DNA of 64,000 nt from Algoriphagus winogradskyi. Lineage in GTDB: Bacteria > Bacteroidota > Bacteroidia > Cytophagales > Cyclobacteriaceae. The translations under genes and the position numbers were made by a program. Each line of letters starts with the position of its first letter. The first letter of the stretch is position 1. Location: the NCBI RefSeq assembly GCF_900182815.1, contig NZ_FXUA01000009.1:62001-126000 (forward strand), read 5' to 3'. This document shows positions 49,778 through 58,728 of this stretch, piece after piece. A model generated the notes under the pieces. The model was not told the origin of the DNA and did no database searches. It was given only the letters and a program-made list of their open reading frames with translations.

Positions 49778-50452
49778 ATGAAGACGACCAACAAATTTTT
49801 AATGGCAGCACTAATCACCTCTACCACACTAGGTGCTGTAAGTTGTAAATCAAGTAATGCTGTCAAAGGTGGCGCTATAGGTGGCGCTGCTGGTGGTGTA
49901 CTAGGAGGCGTGATAGCAGGCAAAGACAACACTGCCGTAGGTGTACTGATAGGTTCAGCTATAGGCGGATCTGCCGGTGCTATCATCGGAAATGAAATGG
50001 ATAAAGCAGCAGATGAACTTCAGCGAGATTTGGAAGGAGCTACTGTAGAGCGCGTAGGTGAAGGGATCAAGATCACCTTTGACTCTGGGCTAATGTTTGG
50101 AGTAGATAAATCTGAATTGAGCGAGGTGTCTAAGCAAAACTTAAGCGAACTGGCAGAAACGCTGAAAAAGTATGAGGAAACCAATATCCTCGTAGAAGGG
50201 CATACGGATAATACCGGAGCTGATGACTATAACATGGATTTATCCCGTAGAAGGGCATATTCCGTGGAGGACTACCTGACGGAAAATGGTATTTCCAAAG
50301 GAAGAATGGAAATCTCAGCCTATGGCGAGATGCAACCTACTGCTACCAATGAAACGGAAGCAGGTCGTCAGCAAAACAGACGAGTAGAAGTTGCGATCTA
50401 TGCAAATAAGAAAATGCAAAAAATGGCTGAACGAGGTGAAATCGGAGAATAA
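49778..50452 (+). CDS. OmpA-family lipoprotein with glycine-zipper
   Basis: 224 residues. Lipobox near residues 19-23 (GAVSC). Residues 30-72 are glycine-zipper repeats (GGAIGGAAGGVLGGVIAG and GVLIGSAIGGSAGAIIG). The C-terminal half is an OmpA peptidoglycan-binding domain: ITFDSGLMFGVDKSELSE, ILVEGHTDNTGADDYNMDLSRRRAYSVEDYL, ISAYGEMQPTATNETEAGRQQNRRVEVAI. It tethers the outer membrane to peptidoglycan. A terminator follows. Confidence 0.92.
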   Translation: MKTTNKFLMAALITSTTLGAVSCKSSNAVKGGAIGGAAGGVLGGVIAGKDNTAVGVLIGSAIGGSAGAIIGNEMDKAADELQRDLEGATVERVGEGIKITFDSGLMFGVDKSELSEVSKQNLSELAETLKKYEETNILVEGHTDNTGADDYNMDLSRRRAYSVEDYLTENGISKGRMEISAYGEMQPTATNETEAGRQQNRRVEVAIYANKKMQKMAERGEIGE

Positions 50453-50484
50453 TTTTCTTTGATTGATCCCTATTTATAAATCCG

Positions 50485-50512
50485 AAAGGCGGCCTCTGGT
50501 CGCCTTTTTTAA
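50485..50512 (+). terminator. Terminator after the OmpA-family gene
   Basis: 7-bp stem AAAGGCG/CGCCTTT (50485-50491 with 50501-50507), 9-nt loop, T-tract. The rest of the gap to 50697 shows nothing recognisable. Confidence 0.8.
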
Positions 50513-50697
50513 TTTTTATGATTATTCGCTTTTGTGCCAGTATTCAAAAGCAAAAAAGTATAGGTTAAACTTAGGTATTGAGGCCTCTTCAGCTTGTCCT
50601 GCCAGTGCGGGAGTCGGTGGTCATCCGGCCAGATAAGCAAAGAATCTAAGGTGACTGGCATCTTTGCGGATAATCATAGTAAGTATAGAAAATACAT

Positions 50698-51213
50698 TCA
50701 GAAATGAATTCGCATCAAAAAATCTGTTTGAATCTCATCACCAAATGGGAATGGATGTGAGCTAAAAATACTCAGGCCATTTTTTTCGTAAAATTTGATC
50801 GCTCGAACATTCTTTTCCCAGACGCCTAGCCACAGGTACTTTTTCTTATTCAGCTTCGCAAAATTAATGGTGTGATTCAGCAGCACCTTCCCTAATCCTT
50901 GACCGATATAACGTTGAAGAAGATACAATCTAGCAACTTCCAGACTAGAATTATCCTGAAGATCTGTCTGAGCGGGAACAAAATTAACCTTGGCGTAGCC
51001 TGCCAACTCCCCGTCTACTTCCAGAAGAAAAAACACAGAAGCTGGATTCTCCATTTCTTCCGAGAATTGTTCTTCGGTAAATGCCTCTTCTAAGTAGGCG
51101 TTGACATTTTCAATTTTATTTCCTTCTGTGAAAGCTTCGACAAATGAAATTCTCGCCATTTCCACCAAAGGATTCAGGTCAGCAAAATTGGCTTTTCTGA
51201 TTAAATAGGGCAT
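50698..51213 (-). CDS. GNAT N-acetyltransferase
   Basis: 171 residues. LIRKANFADLNPLVEMARISFVEAF at the start, GELAGYAKVNF, EVARLYLLQRYIGQGLGKVLLNHTINFAKLN with the acetyl-CoA loop (RYIGQGLG), and LWLGVWEKNVRAIKFYEKNGL. The pattern is close to the PaiA/spermidine-type acetyltransferases, but the substrate is not certain. Isolated gene. Confidence 0.88.
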   Translation of the reverse strand: MPYLIRKANFADLNPLVEMARISFVEAFTEGNKIENVNAYLEEAFTEEQFSEEMENPASVFFLLEVDGELAGYAKVNFVPAQTDLQDNSSLEVARLYLLQRYIGQGLGKVLLNHTINFAKLNKKKYLWLGVWEKNVRAIKFYEKNGLSIFSSHPFPFGDEIQTDFLMRIHF

Positions 51214-51399
51214 TCGATAATAGGATAATAGGAAACACTCCTTTATGGAGCCTCACAATTTTCGCACAAAGCTAATTTGATTTTTTTTCTAGGACCTGAA
51301 ACTCTCGCTTTTCCTCGCAGAAAAAACCTGCAGGCCTTCCATATTAAATTGAAGGAAAAACTTTACCACCTTGATTTTCAATGAAAATCGGGCTAACAC

Positions 51400-52326
51400 C
51401 TACTTTAACATTTTTTTGATTTCCGCATCAATTTCTCTCCCTTTAGCCTGGGCTTCTTCTAAAGGAATCCCAGCATTTATACCCGGTCTAAGATGCCCAG
51501 TGGCCGTAAGCCAAGCATCCCGAAGTAAAGCTTGTCTTTTTGAAACAAGGGATAGAATTTCCTCTCCCATGGCATGTGAGGCGATAGCATCGTGGATGTC
51601 TACATAGTTTTTTACTTCAGACTCACCAATACTAATTAGAATCTCCTTTGCCATCAGCCAGTGACCGATTTCTCCTGGATGCACGCCATCTTTTGCGAGA
51701 TAGAAGGCACTATCCAATTCACGCTGATCTTCTAAATACTTTCGCATTGGCCAATGAATATCAATTACCTTCCAATCCTCAGTATATCTTTTAGAGATTA
51801 GCCATTCCGAATAATTGTCTAACACATTGGCATAAGCCGCATCCTTTTTCGGATCATATACTGGCGGAGTCACGAAAATCGCCTCAGCACCAATTTCCCC
51901 AATCTTTGTATCCAGCCAATTGATCCCATCCTTATACTTTTGGTACCTCTCTTCGTCTAAAGGCAAATAAATCCCATCGTTCATGCCATAATTCACAAAA
52001 ACCAAGTCGGGCTTCATCTGCTCGAATACCCGATCCAATCGCTCATGCAGATCTGGTCTTGGAAAAGCGCCATTCGCATGATTTTCCTCAGATAGTCCAG
52101 AAACCGTCTCAGATGGCAGCCCCACATTGATCCAATCTAAATCCCGATCTGGATATTTTAAACGAAAATACGTCTCCACATAACTTATGTACTGTCCTGC
52201 ATACGTGATGCTATTTCCCAAAAACACTATTCGCTGCGTATCTGCAGGGATTTCATAATTCGACTGTGAAAAGACAGAAACTTTTGGAAGAATAAATAGT
52301 AGGAAAACAAAGGCAAATCGCATCAT
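51400..52326 (-). CDS. Secreted SGNH/GDSL hydrolase
   Basis: 308 residues with signal peptide (LFILPKVSVFSQ). SGNH blocks: IVFLGNSITYAG (nucleophile Ser, block I), INVGLPSETVSG (block II Gly), VFVNYGMNDG (block III Asn) and KDGVHPGEIGHWLMA (block V Asp-His). Predicted esterase or acetylesterase on carbohydrates. The last about 90 residues (ALLRDAWLTATGHLRPGINAGIPLEEAQAKG) are an extension often seen in Bacteroidota GDSL proteins. Confidence 0.9.
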   Translation of the reverse strand: MMRFAFVFLLFILPKVSVFSQSNYEIPADTQRIVFLGNSITYAGQYISYVETYFRLKYPDRDLDWINVGLPSETVSGLSEENHANGAFPRPDLHERLDRVFEQMKPDLVFVNYGMNDGIYLPLDEERYQKYKDGINWLDTKIGEIGAEAIFVTPPVYDPKKDAAYANVLDNYSEWLISKRYTEDWKVIDIHWPMRKYLEDQRELDSAFYLAKDGVHPGEIGHWLMAKEILISIGESEVKNYVDIHDAIASHAMGEEILSLVSKRQALLRDAWLTATGHLRPGINAGIPLEEAQAKGREIDAEIKKMLK

Positions 52327-52499
52327 AATCTGAGTTTTGGAATAAAACGTGTATTAATTTTCAAGTTAAACAGATTCTAGCGCAGTCCAGCAAATCGCTC
52401 ATTTAGGAAATCTTGATTTGTGCACCTCGCTGGAGCAAAGTATCTTCACTTTCAATTGTCCTTTTTTCGGCATCTACCTTCTTAAATTTTAATAACAAA

Positions 52500-53369
52500 A
52501 TGGCTTCTGGAATATTTGCATTGCTTGATGATATCGCTACTCTGATGGATGATGTAGCAGTAATGAGTAAAGTGGCAGCGAAGAAAACCGCCGCAATTTT
52601 GGGCGATGATCTTGCTGTAAATGCAGAGAAAGCTTCTGGTTTCGTGTCGGATCGTGAAATCCCTGTGCTTTGGGCGATCACCAAAGGTTCACTTCTTAAC
52701 AAGGCTATTATTCTGCCTTTTGCTTTTTTACTCTCTGCTTTTGTACCAGCAGTCATTAACTATATTTTACTACTCGGGGGTCTTTATCTGGCATACGAAG
52801 GCGCTGAGAAAATCTACGAATACATCGTGCCTCATAAGCCACACAAGGATGTAAGTCTTGACGAAAACCTTACTAAAGAGCAGATTTTAGCTAAAGAAAA
52901 AGAAAAGGTAAAGTCAGCTATCGTCACAGATTTTATTTTATCAATAGAGATCATAATTATTACGCTTGGCACTGTAATAGGCGAACCACTACTAGAGCAA
53001 ATCCTAGTGGTATCCGCAATCTCTATGCTCGCAACAGTCGGAGTATATGGAATCGTGGCATTGATTGTTCGAATGGATGAATTTGGCTATAAACTGATTG
53101 CCATTAATGATCGTAATGACAGCTTTTCTGATAAAGTAGGACTAATCCTCGTCAACGCTTTGCCAAAAATCATTAAGGGAATGGGGATAGTTGGAACCAT
53201 CGCATTGCTTTTGGTATCTGGTGGAATCTTCGTTCATAACCTTGATTTCATGCACCACATTTTACCCTCTATCCCGTCTATCATCACCGAATTCCTAGTA
53301 GGTTTGGTGGTAGGGTTCGTTGTGTGGGCGATTATTCATTTTGGAAAAAAACTTTTCATTAAGAAGTAG
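52500..53369 (+). CDS. DUF808 (YedI-like) membrane protein
   Basis: 289 residues from ATG 52500 (MASGIFALLDDIATLMDDVA), the invariant DUF808 start; the open frame upstream to 52413 is not conserved. The family core is seen in KKTAAILGDDLAVNAEKASGF, REIPVLWAITKGSLLNKAIILP, AYEGAEKIYEYI, and later hydrophobic helices (about five TM). Inner membrane protein of unknown function. Confidence 0.92.
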   Translation: MASGIFALLDDIATLMDDVAVMSKVAAKKTAAILGDDLAVNAEKASGFVSDREIPVLWAITKGSLLNKAIILPFAFLLSAFVPAVINYILLLGGLYLAYEGAEKIYEYIVPHKPHKDVSLDENLTKEQILAKEKEKVKSAIVTDFILSIEIIIITLGTVIGEPLLEQILVVSAISMLATVGVYGIVALIVRMDEFGYKLIAINDRNDSFSDKVGLILVNALPKIIKGMGIVGTIALLLVSGGIFVHNLDFMHHILPSIPSIITEFLVGLVVGFVVWAIIHFGKKLFIKK

Positions 53370-53450
53370 AATTTAGGCGCTGCGAACCCCTTTACTCATG
53401 ATTCTAGGATGAAGTGATTATCTTAATCTTTCTCATCCAAAGAATCTACT

Positions 53451-55004
53451 ATGAAGCCAATCCATTTGATTACTCTTTTAGCATTTGCATGCCTTTCAAT
53501 TTCCGCAAATGCACAGGAGAAAAAACCTGAAGTAGCACCCCGTTCATTCTCTAAAGACTATCAAAAGCCAGTTTTCAAAAAAGATCATAGAGCTGAAAAG
53601 ATCAAGGAAATCCTACCAGAACTAGAAGCGCTCATGACAAAATACGCCAAGGAAAACCATATTCCAGGAATTTCTTATGGCATTGTGGTGGACGACAAGC
53701 TGGTCATAGCATCTTCTACAGGTTTACTAGATGTGGAGAAAAACACCTCAGCATCCACCAATTCAGCTTTCAGGATTGCTTCAATGACCAAAAGCTTTAC
53801 TGCGATGGCCATCCTAAAACTTCGGGATGAAGGCAAACTGTCTTTATCTGATCCTGCGGAAAAATATGTTCCTGAATTAGCTAATCTCAAGTACTTGACC
53901 CAGGATGCAGCGTTAATTGATATCGAAAATCTGTTGACCATGACTGCTGGTTTCCCAGAAGACAATCCATGGGGAGACCGCCAGTTAGATGAGCCAGACC
54001 AAATGCTTTTAGATCTGATTAACCACGGCATTTCATTGTCCAATTCGCCCTCTTATCAATACGAATACAGCAATACCGGCTACGCGATCTTAGGTCACAT
54101 CGTTTCGAAAGTTTCCGGGCAACCCTATCAGGAATACATCACCGACAATATTTTGCTACCGTTGGGAATGACGCATACTTACTGGGAAATTGATGAAGTT
54201 CCTGATGAAAAATTAGCAGTTGGATATCGTTGGGAAGATGAACAATGGAAACTGGAGCCAATGCTTCATGACGGAGCTTTCGGAGCGATGGGCGGATTGA
54301 TTACATCGATTGAGGATTTCAGCAAGTACGTAAGTTTTCATCTATCTGCTTGGCCACCCAAAAATGGCCCAGAAGAAGGTCCGATCAAACGAAGTTCGCT
54401 ACGTGAAATGCATACACCACAATTCCCGCGGCTTAACTCCAACGGAGACTGCGCTATCATGAGCGGCTATGGTTTTGGATTGGGTATTTATCAAAACTGC
54501 AACGGTACCAAGTGGGTGTCTCACGGAGGCGCTTTGCCTGGTTTTGGAAGTAACTTTAGGTTTTTTCCTGAGTTCGGAATCGGGATCATGGCATTTTGCA
54601 ACTTGACATATACAACCCCCTGGCCACTTGCAGAGATTGAGAAATTGCTTTATGAGAAAGGTGTAATGACCCCGAGGCAGTTACCAGTTTCAAATATTTT
54701 AGAAAAGCGAAAGGGTCAAATCGTGCTTTTAATTCAGACAGGCAGCCAAGAAATAGAAGAGTCGATTTTAGCTGAAAATTTCTTTTTGGATCAATCAAAA
54801 GAAAGTCGCTATACTCAATACAAAGCTATTTTAGCACAAGCTGGAAAAATCACAAATATCAACGACCTGATTCCTCAAAACCAACTTAGAGGTAGTTTCA
54901 CGATGGAAGGAGAAAATGGAAATATTTCGATTTTCTTCACCCTAACTCCCGAGAAAGACCCTAAAGTCCAGCAATTGGACATAAGTTTCAAGCCGAAGCA
55001 ATAA
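53451..55004 (+). CDS. Serine hydrolase of the beta-lactamase class C family
   Basis: 517 residues with signal peptide (LSISANAQ). RIASMTKSFTAMAILKL holds the SxxK nucleophile, YEYSNTGYAILGHIV the YxN motif, and WVSHGGALPGFGSNF the HGG box in place of KTG. The last about 110 residues are a beta-rich accessory domain. Such proteins are usually periplasmic D-Ala peptidases or esterases rather than true beta-lactamases. Confidence 0.9.
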   Translation: MKPIHLITLLAFACLSISANAQEKKPEVAPRSFSKDYQKPVFKKDHRAEKIKEILPELEALMTKYAKENHIPGISYGIVVDDKLVIASSTGLLDVEKNTSASTNSAFRIASMTKSFTAMAILKLRDEGKLSLSDPAEKYVPELANLKYLTQDAALIDIENLLTMTAGFPEDNPWGDRQLDEPDQMLLDLINHGISLSNSPSYQYEYSNTGYAILGHIVSKVSGQPYQEYITDNILLPLGMTHTYWEIDEVPDEKLAVGYRWEDEQWKLEPMLHDGAFGAMGGLITSIEDFSKYVSFHLSAWPPKNGPEEGPIKRSSLREMHTPQFPRLNSNGDCAIMSGYGFGLGIYQNCNGTKWVSHGGALPGFGSNFRFFPEFGIGIMAFCNLTYTTPWPLAEIEKLLYEKGVMTPRQLPVSNILEKRKGQIVLLIQTGSQEIEESILAENFFLDQSKESRYTQYKAILAQAGKITNINDLIPQNQLRGSFTMEGENGNISIFFTLTPEKDPKVQQLDISFKPKQ

Positions 55005-55156
55005 ACCTAAGAACCTGAAAATCAATAATCACCAAAAAATATTTTACATGTACATACATTTATCTTCTAAACACGGAACTTAAAGAACCTGTCAGTGTTT
55101 AGTAGTCATATCTTTTGATTCTACCATCAAAAGTTTGAAAACTGAACCAACATATT

Positions 55157-55786
55157 ATGCAAGTTTTAGAAAATCTGAATTGGCGATATGCCACCAAATC
55201 AATGAACGGAACGCCTGTTCCACAAGAAAAAGTAGATTACATCCTAGATGCTATTAGACTTTCAGCTTCTTCCTCAGGATTGCAGCCTTACGAGATTTTG
55301 GTGATCACTGATCAGGAAGTAAAGGAAAAAATCAAACCTATTGCTTGGAACCAAAGTCAAATCACAGACGCATCACACGTTCTTGTATTTGCTGCCTGGG
55401 ACAATTACACTCCTGAGCGTATCAACGGCGTATTCAAATACAACAATGAGCAGAGAAATCTTCCAGACTCTGTCACGGATGATTACCGCAACATGCTTTT
55501 GACAAGCTATACTGCAAAAACTGCAGAAGAAAACTTCACTCACGCAGCTAAGCAAGCTTACATAGCGCTTGGCACGGCACTAATCGCTGCAGCTGAGCAG
55601 GAAGTTGACTCCACTCCTATGGAAGGCTTTGACCCAGCGGCACTGGATGAGATTTTGGATCTAAAATCCAAAGGACTCCGAAGTGTAGTGGTGCTACCAC
55701 TTGGCTATAGAAATGAAGAAGGCGACTGGTTAGTCAACATGAAAAAGGTACGTACTCCAAAAGAGAAATTTGTGACAGTTATCTAA
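55157..55786 (+). CDS. Nitroreductase-family NAD(P)H-dependent oxidoreductase
   Basis: 209 residues. NWRYATKSMNGTPVP with the FMN-binding Arg, IRLSASSSGLQPYEILVI, and the C-terminal LRSVVVLPLGYRNEEGDWLVNMKKVRTPKEKFV match the NfsB-like group. FMN enzyme that reduces quinones or nitro compounds in the cytosol. Followed by a strong terminator. Confidence 0.9.
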   Translation: MQVLENLNWRYATKSMNGTPVPQEKVDYILDAIRLSASSSGLQPYEILVITDQEVKEKIKPIAWNQSQITDASHVLVFAAWDNYTPERINGVFKYNNEQRNLPDSVTDDYRNMLLTSYTAKTAEENFTHAAKQAYIALGTALIAAAEQEVDSTPMEGFDPAALDEILDLKSKGLRSVVVLPLGYRNEEGDWLVNMKKVRTPKEKFVTVI

Positions 55787-55808
55787 CTGAAGCTTTTTCC
55801 ACACTTAC

Positions 55809-55847
55809 AAAGCGGATTGGGTTAGCACTCAATCCGCTTTTTTTATT
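55809..55847 (+). terminator. Terminator after the nitroreductase gene
   Basis: 11-bp perfect stem AAAGCGGATTG/CAATCCGCTTT (55809-55819 with 55830-55840) followed by T residues. Confidence 0.92.
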
Positions 55848-55984
55848 TATAAAATCTTAACCTATATAATAAAGCCTAAAAATACACCTGACTATTAACC
55901 TGATAGAAAACCAAGGCCAATCTAAACCTTTTGGCGTTCATATTTCTTTTACTTTAACTTAGTGACTCTTAGAAATACTAGCCC

Positions 55985-58285
55985 ATGTCTCCTTCGATAC
56001 GCAAGAATATCCAAACCCAAAGCTCCAAAGAATTTACTGGAATTGACTTGAAGAAACCAGCTGTTTACGCTGCCGGATTTACTGGAGTAAAAGTAGCCCT
56101 TCAGCATACGTTCAAGGAAATGGGAGTGATAAAATCCTTCCAGACTCTTTCTCATATGAACCAGAAGGATGGGTTTGACTGTCCTGGTTGCGCATGGCCT
56201 GATCCTGAGCATCCATCCAAAGTGGCAGAATACTGTGAAAATGGAGCTAAGGCTCTGGCTGAAGAAGCTACTTCCAAAGTGGTGGATAACGCATTTTTCT
56301 CAAACTATTCCGTACAGGAGATTTCGCGCTGGTCTGACTACAAAATCGGCAAAAGTGGTCGCTTGGTGGCTCCGATGATATTAAAGCCAAACTCAAATCA
56401 CTACGAGGAATGTACCTGGGAAGAAGCTTTTAGAGTGATCTCAGAGCATCTTCATGCGCTCGCCAGTCCTGACGAAGCCATCTTCTACACTTCTGGAAGA
56501 TCGAGTAACGAAGCAGCATTTTTATACGGACTATTCGTCAGAGCTTTTGGCACGAACAACATGCCTGATTGCTCCAATATGTGCCACGAGTCCAGCGGAG
56601 TCGGACTTTCTGAAACGCTCGGAATCGGAAAAGGCTCTGTGAAACTCGAAGACTTTGATAAAGCCGAAGTGGTAATAGTCATGGGTCAAAATCCAGGAAC
56701 GAATCATCCAAGAATGCTTTCTGCATTGGAAAAATGTAAGAGAAACGGCGGAAAAATCATTAGCATTAATCCACTTCAGGAGGCCGGACTCATACGATTC
56801 AGAAATCCGCAGGAAATCAGCGGAATGCTTTTGAATGGCCATGGATTGACTGATAGTTATCTTCAAGTGAAAATCAATCAGGATGTCGCGCTTTTAAAAC
56901 TGATTGAGAAAAAACTGGTTGCTTTAGACAAGGTTGACGGGAAGGTATTTGATCATGAGTTTATTGAGAAGTACACCGAAGGCTACGAATCTCTTTTAGC
57001 ACATCTGGACAGGCATTCAGAACAGGAATTACTAGAACTCTGTGGCGTTGACGAGAAATTGATAGACGAAGCAGTTGCTCTTTTAGCCAAGAAAAGCAAA
57101 ATCATAATCTGCTGGGCGATGGGTTTGACTCAGCATAAAAATGGAGTGGAGAACATCAAAGAATGCGTCAATCTATTACTCCTTAAAGGAAGTATCGGTA
57201 AACCTGGCGCAGGAACATGTCCCGTTCGCGGGCATAGCAATGTGCAAGGTGACCGAAGTGTGGGTATCATGCACTACGTTTCAGAGGAACTGAATGCTGC
57301 GATCAAAAACACATTTGGATTTGAAGCTCCTGAGCATGCTGGAGTCGATGTGGTCAAGGCCATTCCTGCCATGCATGAGGGGAAGGCTAAAGTTTTCGTC
57401 GCACTAGGAGGCAATTTCGTGTCTGCTGCGTCTGACACAGAGTACACAGCCAAAGCACTTCAGAACTGTGACCTCACGGTGCAGATCAGCACCAAACTGA
57501 ATCGGAGTCATTTGATCACCGGGAAAACAGCTTTGATTTTACCCACCCTTGGAAGATCTGACAAGGATCTCAAAGACGGGAAGCAACGGCATTTTACAGT
57601 GGAAAATAGCATGGGAATAGTCCACCAATCTAAGGGCTTCCTCGATCCAATCTCTGATGACCTCAAAAGTGAACCCGAAATAGTAGCAGGAATTGCCTCC
57701 ACCTATTTCAAAGGAAATCATCCTGTAAAATGGAAGTTGCTTGGTTCGGATTATGAATTACTCCGTGAGAAACTTGGCGAGGTGATTTCCGGCTTCAAAG
57801 ACATGAATTCAAAGTCTGAAGGGTCTGGATACTACTTGCCAAACAATGTACGAGAGCTTGATTTCAGCAAACTCCCAAATCAAAGAGCACAGTTCAGCAA
57901 CACCACTCTTCCAACTCACAATCTTAAAGAAAACGAATACCTGTTGATGAGCATACGCTCACATGATCAATTCAATACGACTATTTATGGCTTGAACGAC
58001 CGGTACAGAGGTATTCATAATGAGCGCAGGGTTCTTTTCATGAATGAATCCGATATGCTTCGGGAGAACCTCAAGAAAATGGACGTGGTCAATATCCTAA
58101 GTAATTATGACGGACAAGAGCGTAAAGTTTTCCAATTTTTAGTCATCCCCTACCAGATCCCAAAAGGTAATTTGGCAGCCTATTTTCCAGAAACAAATCC
58201 GCTAATTCCCATTCATGAATACGCGGATAAGAGCAATACTCCGATTAGTAAGTCGGTGCGAGTAAGTGTGGAGAAGGCTGGGTGA
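55985..58285 (+). CDS. FdhF/YdeP-family molybdopterin oxidoreductase
   Basis: 766 residues. The YdeP hallmark FDCPGCAWPDPEHPS is near residue 60, with a Cys pair instead of the four-Cys iron-sulfur site of formate dehydrogenases. Then AIFYTSGRSSNEAAFLYGLFVRAFGTNNMPDCSNMCHESS, VVIVMGQNPGTNHPRM, GTCPVRGHSNVQGDRSVGI and the C-terminal SIRSHDQFNTTIYGLNDRYRGI are molybdopterin-binding motifs. The reaction is unknown; E. coli YdeP is linked to acid resistance. No fdhD or Mo-cofactor gene is adjacent. Confidence 0.92.
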   Translation: MSPSIRKNIQTQSSKEFTGIDLKKPAVYAAGFTGVKVALQHTFKEMGVIKSFQTLSHMNQKDGFDCPGCAWPDPEHPSKVAEYCENGAKALAEEATSKVVDNAFFSNYSVQEISRWSDYKIGKSGRLVAPMILKPNSNHYEECTWEEAFRVISEHLHALASPDEAIFYTSGRSSNEAAFLYGLFVRAFGTNNMPDCSNMCHESSGVGLSETLGIGKGSVKLEDFDKAEVVIVMGQNPGTNHPRMLSALEKCKRNGGKIISINPLQEAGLIRFRNPQEISGMLLNGHGLTDSYLQVKINQDVALLKLIEKKLVALDKVDGKVFDHEFIEKYTEGYESLLAHLDRHSEQELLELCGVDEKLIDEAVALLAKKSKIIICWAMGLTQHKNGVENIKECVNLLLLKGSIGKPGAGTCPVRGHSNVQGDRSVGIMHYVSEELNAAIKNTFGFEAPEHAGVDVVKAIPAMHEGKAKVFVALGGNFVSAASDTEYTAKALQNCDLTVQISTKLNRSHLITGKTALILPTLGRSDKDLKDGKQRHFTVENSMGIVHQSKGFLDPISDDLKSEPEIVAGIASTYFKGNHPVKWKLLGSDYELLREKLGEVISGFKDMNSKSEGSGYYLPNNVRELDFSKLPNQRAQFSNTTLPTHNLKENEYLLMSIRSHDQFNTTIYGLNDRYRGIHNERRVLFMNESDMLRENLKKMDVVNILSNYDGQERKVFQFLVIPYQIPKGNLAAYFPETNPLIPIHEYADKSNTPISKSVRVSVEKAG

Positions 58286-58290
58286 ATTTT

Positions 58291-58359
58291 GTAAACAGTA
58301 AGTAGTCAGTAGTAAATTTTGTTCTACTACTTACAAAGTTTACGACTAACTACTTACAA
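58291..58359. repeat. Inverted GTAAGTA heptamer arrays
   Basis: The left arm, 58291-58318, has GTAAACA, GTAAGTA, GTCAGTA and GTAAATT. The right arm to 58357 has TACTTAC twice and intervening words, the reverse complement of GTAAGTA. It starts 6 bp after the YdeP stop. The remaining gap to 58515 shows nothing else. Confidence 0.6.
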
Positions 58360-58515
58360 ATCCCTCCGCTCCACATGCAATCCATTTCGTAAGAAAATCA
58401 GCATCCAAGCATCAGCACAGGTTAGTATTAAAAAAGATAATTGCTATTTTAAGCCGATCTTAAAATGATTTTTAGGCAAAACCCAAATTATCCAAAATAA
58501 CCTTAACCTATTCCC

Positions 58516-58728
58516 ATGCAATCCAAACAATGGAAAATCTTGGTGCTCGCTGTCATTGTACTGACGGTTTGTGCATTCCTCCTTTTATTTAAAGAAAACA
58601 AACTTCAGCCCACTCTAGCAGGCATACCCTTCGTGTTTTGGAGTGGATTTCTTGTAACCGCCCTCGTGGTGTTTGCTACATTTCTGGGGTCGAAATTCTT
58701 TCCATTTGAAGACCCAAAGAAGCAATGA
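58516..58728 (+). CDS. Small DUF3311-like membrane protein
   Basis: 70 residues with two TM helices (about 8-25 and 38-60). LAGIPFVFWSGFLVTALVVFATFLGSKFF resembles DUF3311, small proteins that accompany sodium:solute symporters, like the YhdT-PanF pair. Its stop overlaps the symporter ATG (ATGA, 4 bp), so the two are co-translated. It probably is an accessory subunit (inference). Confidence 0.8.
   Translation: MQSKQWKILVLAVIVLTVCAFLLLFKENKLQPTLAGIPFVFWSGFLVTALVVFATFLGSKFFPFEDPKKQ

Noticed and set aside
53451..55004. Beta-lactamase resistance gene
   Set aside because: The SxxK, YxN and HGG motifs define the broad serine hydrolase family; nothing indicates antibiotic hydrolysis.
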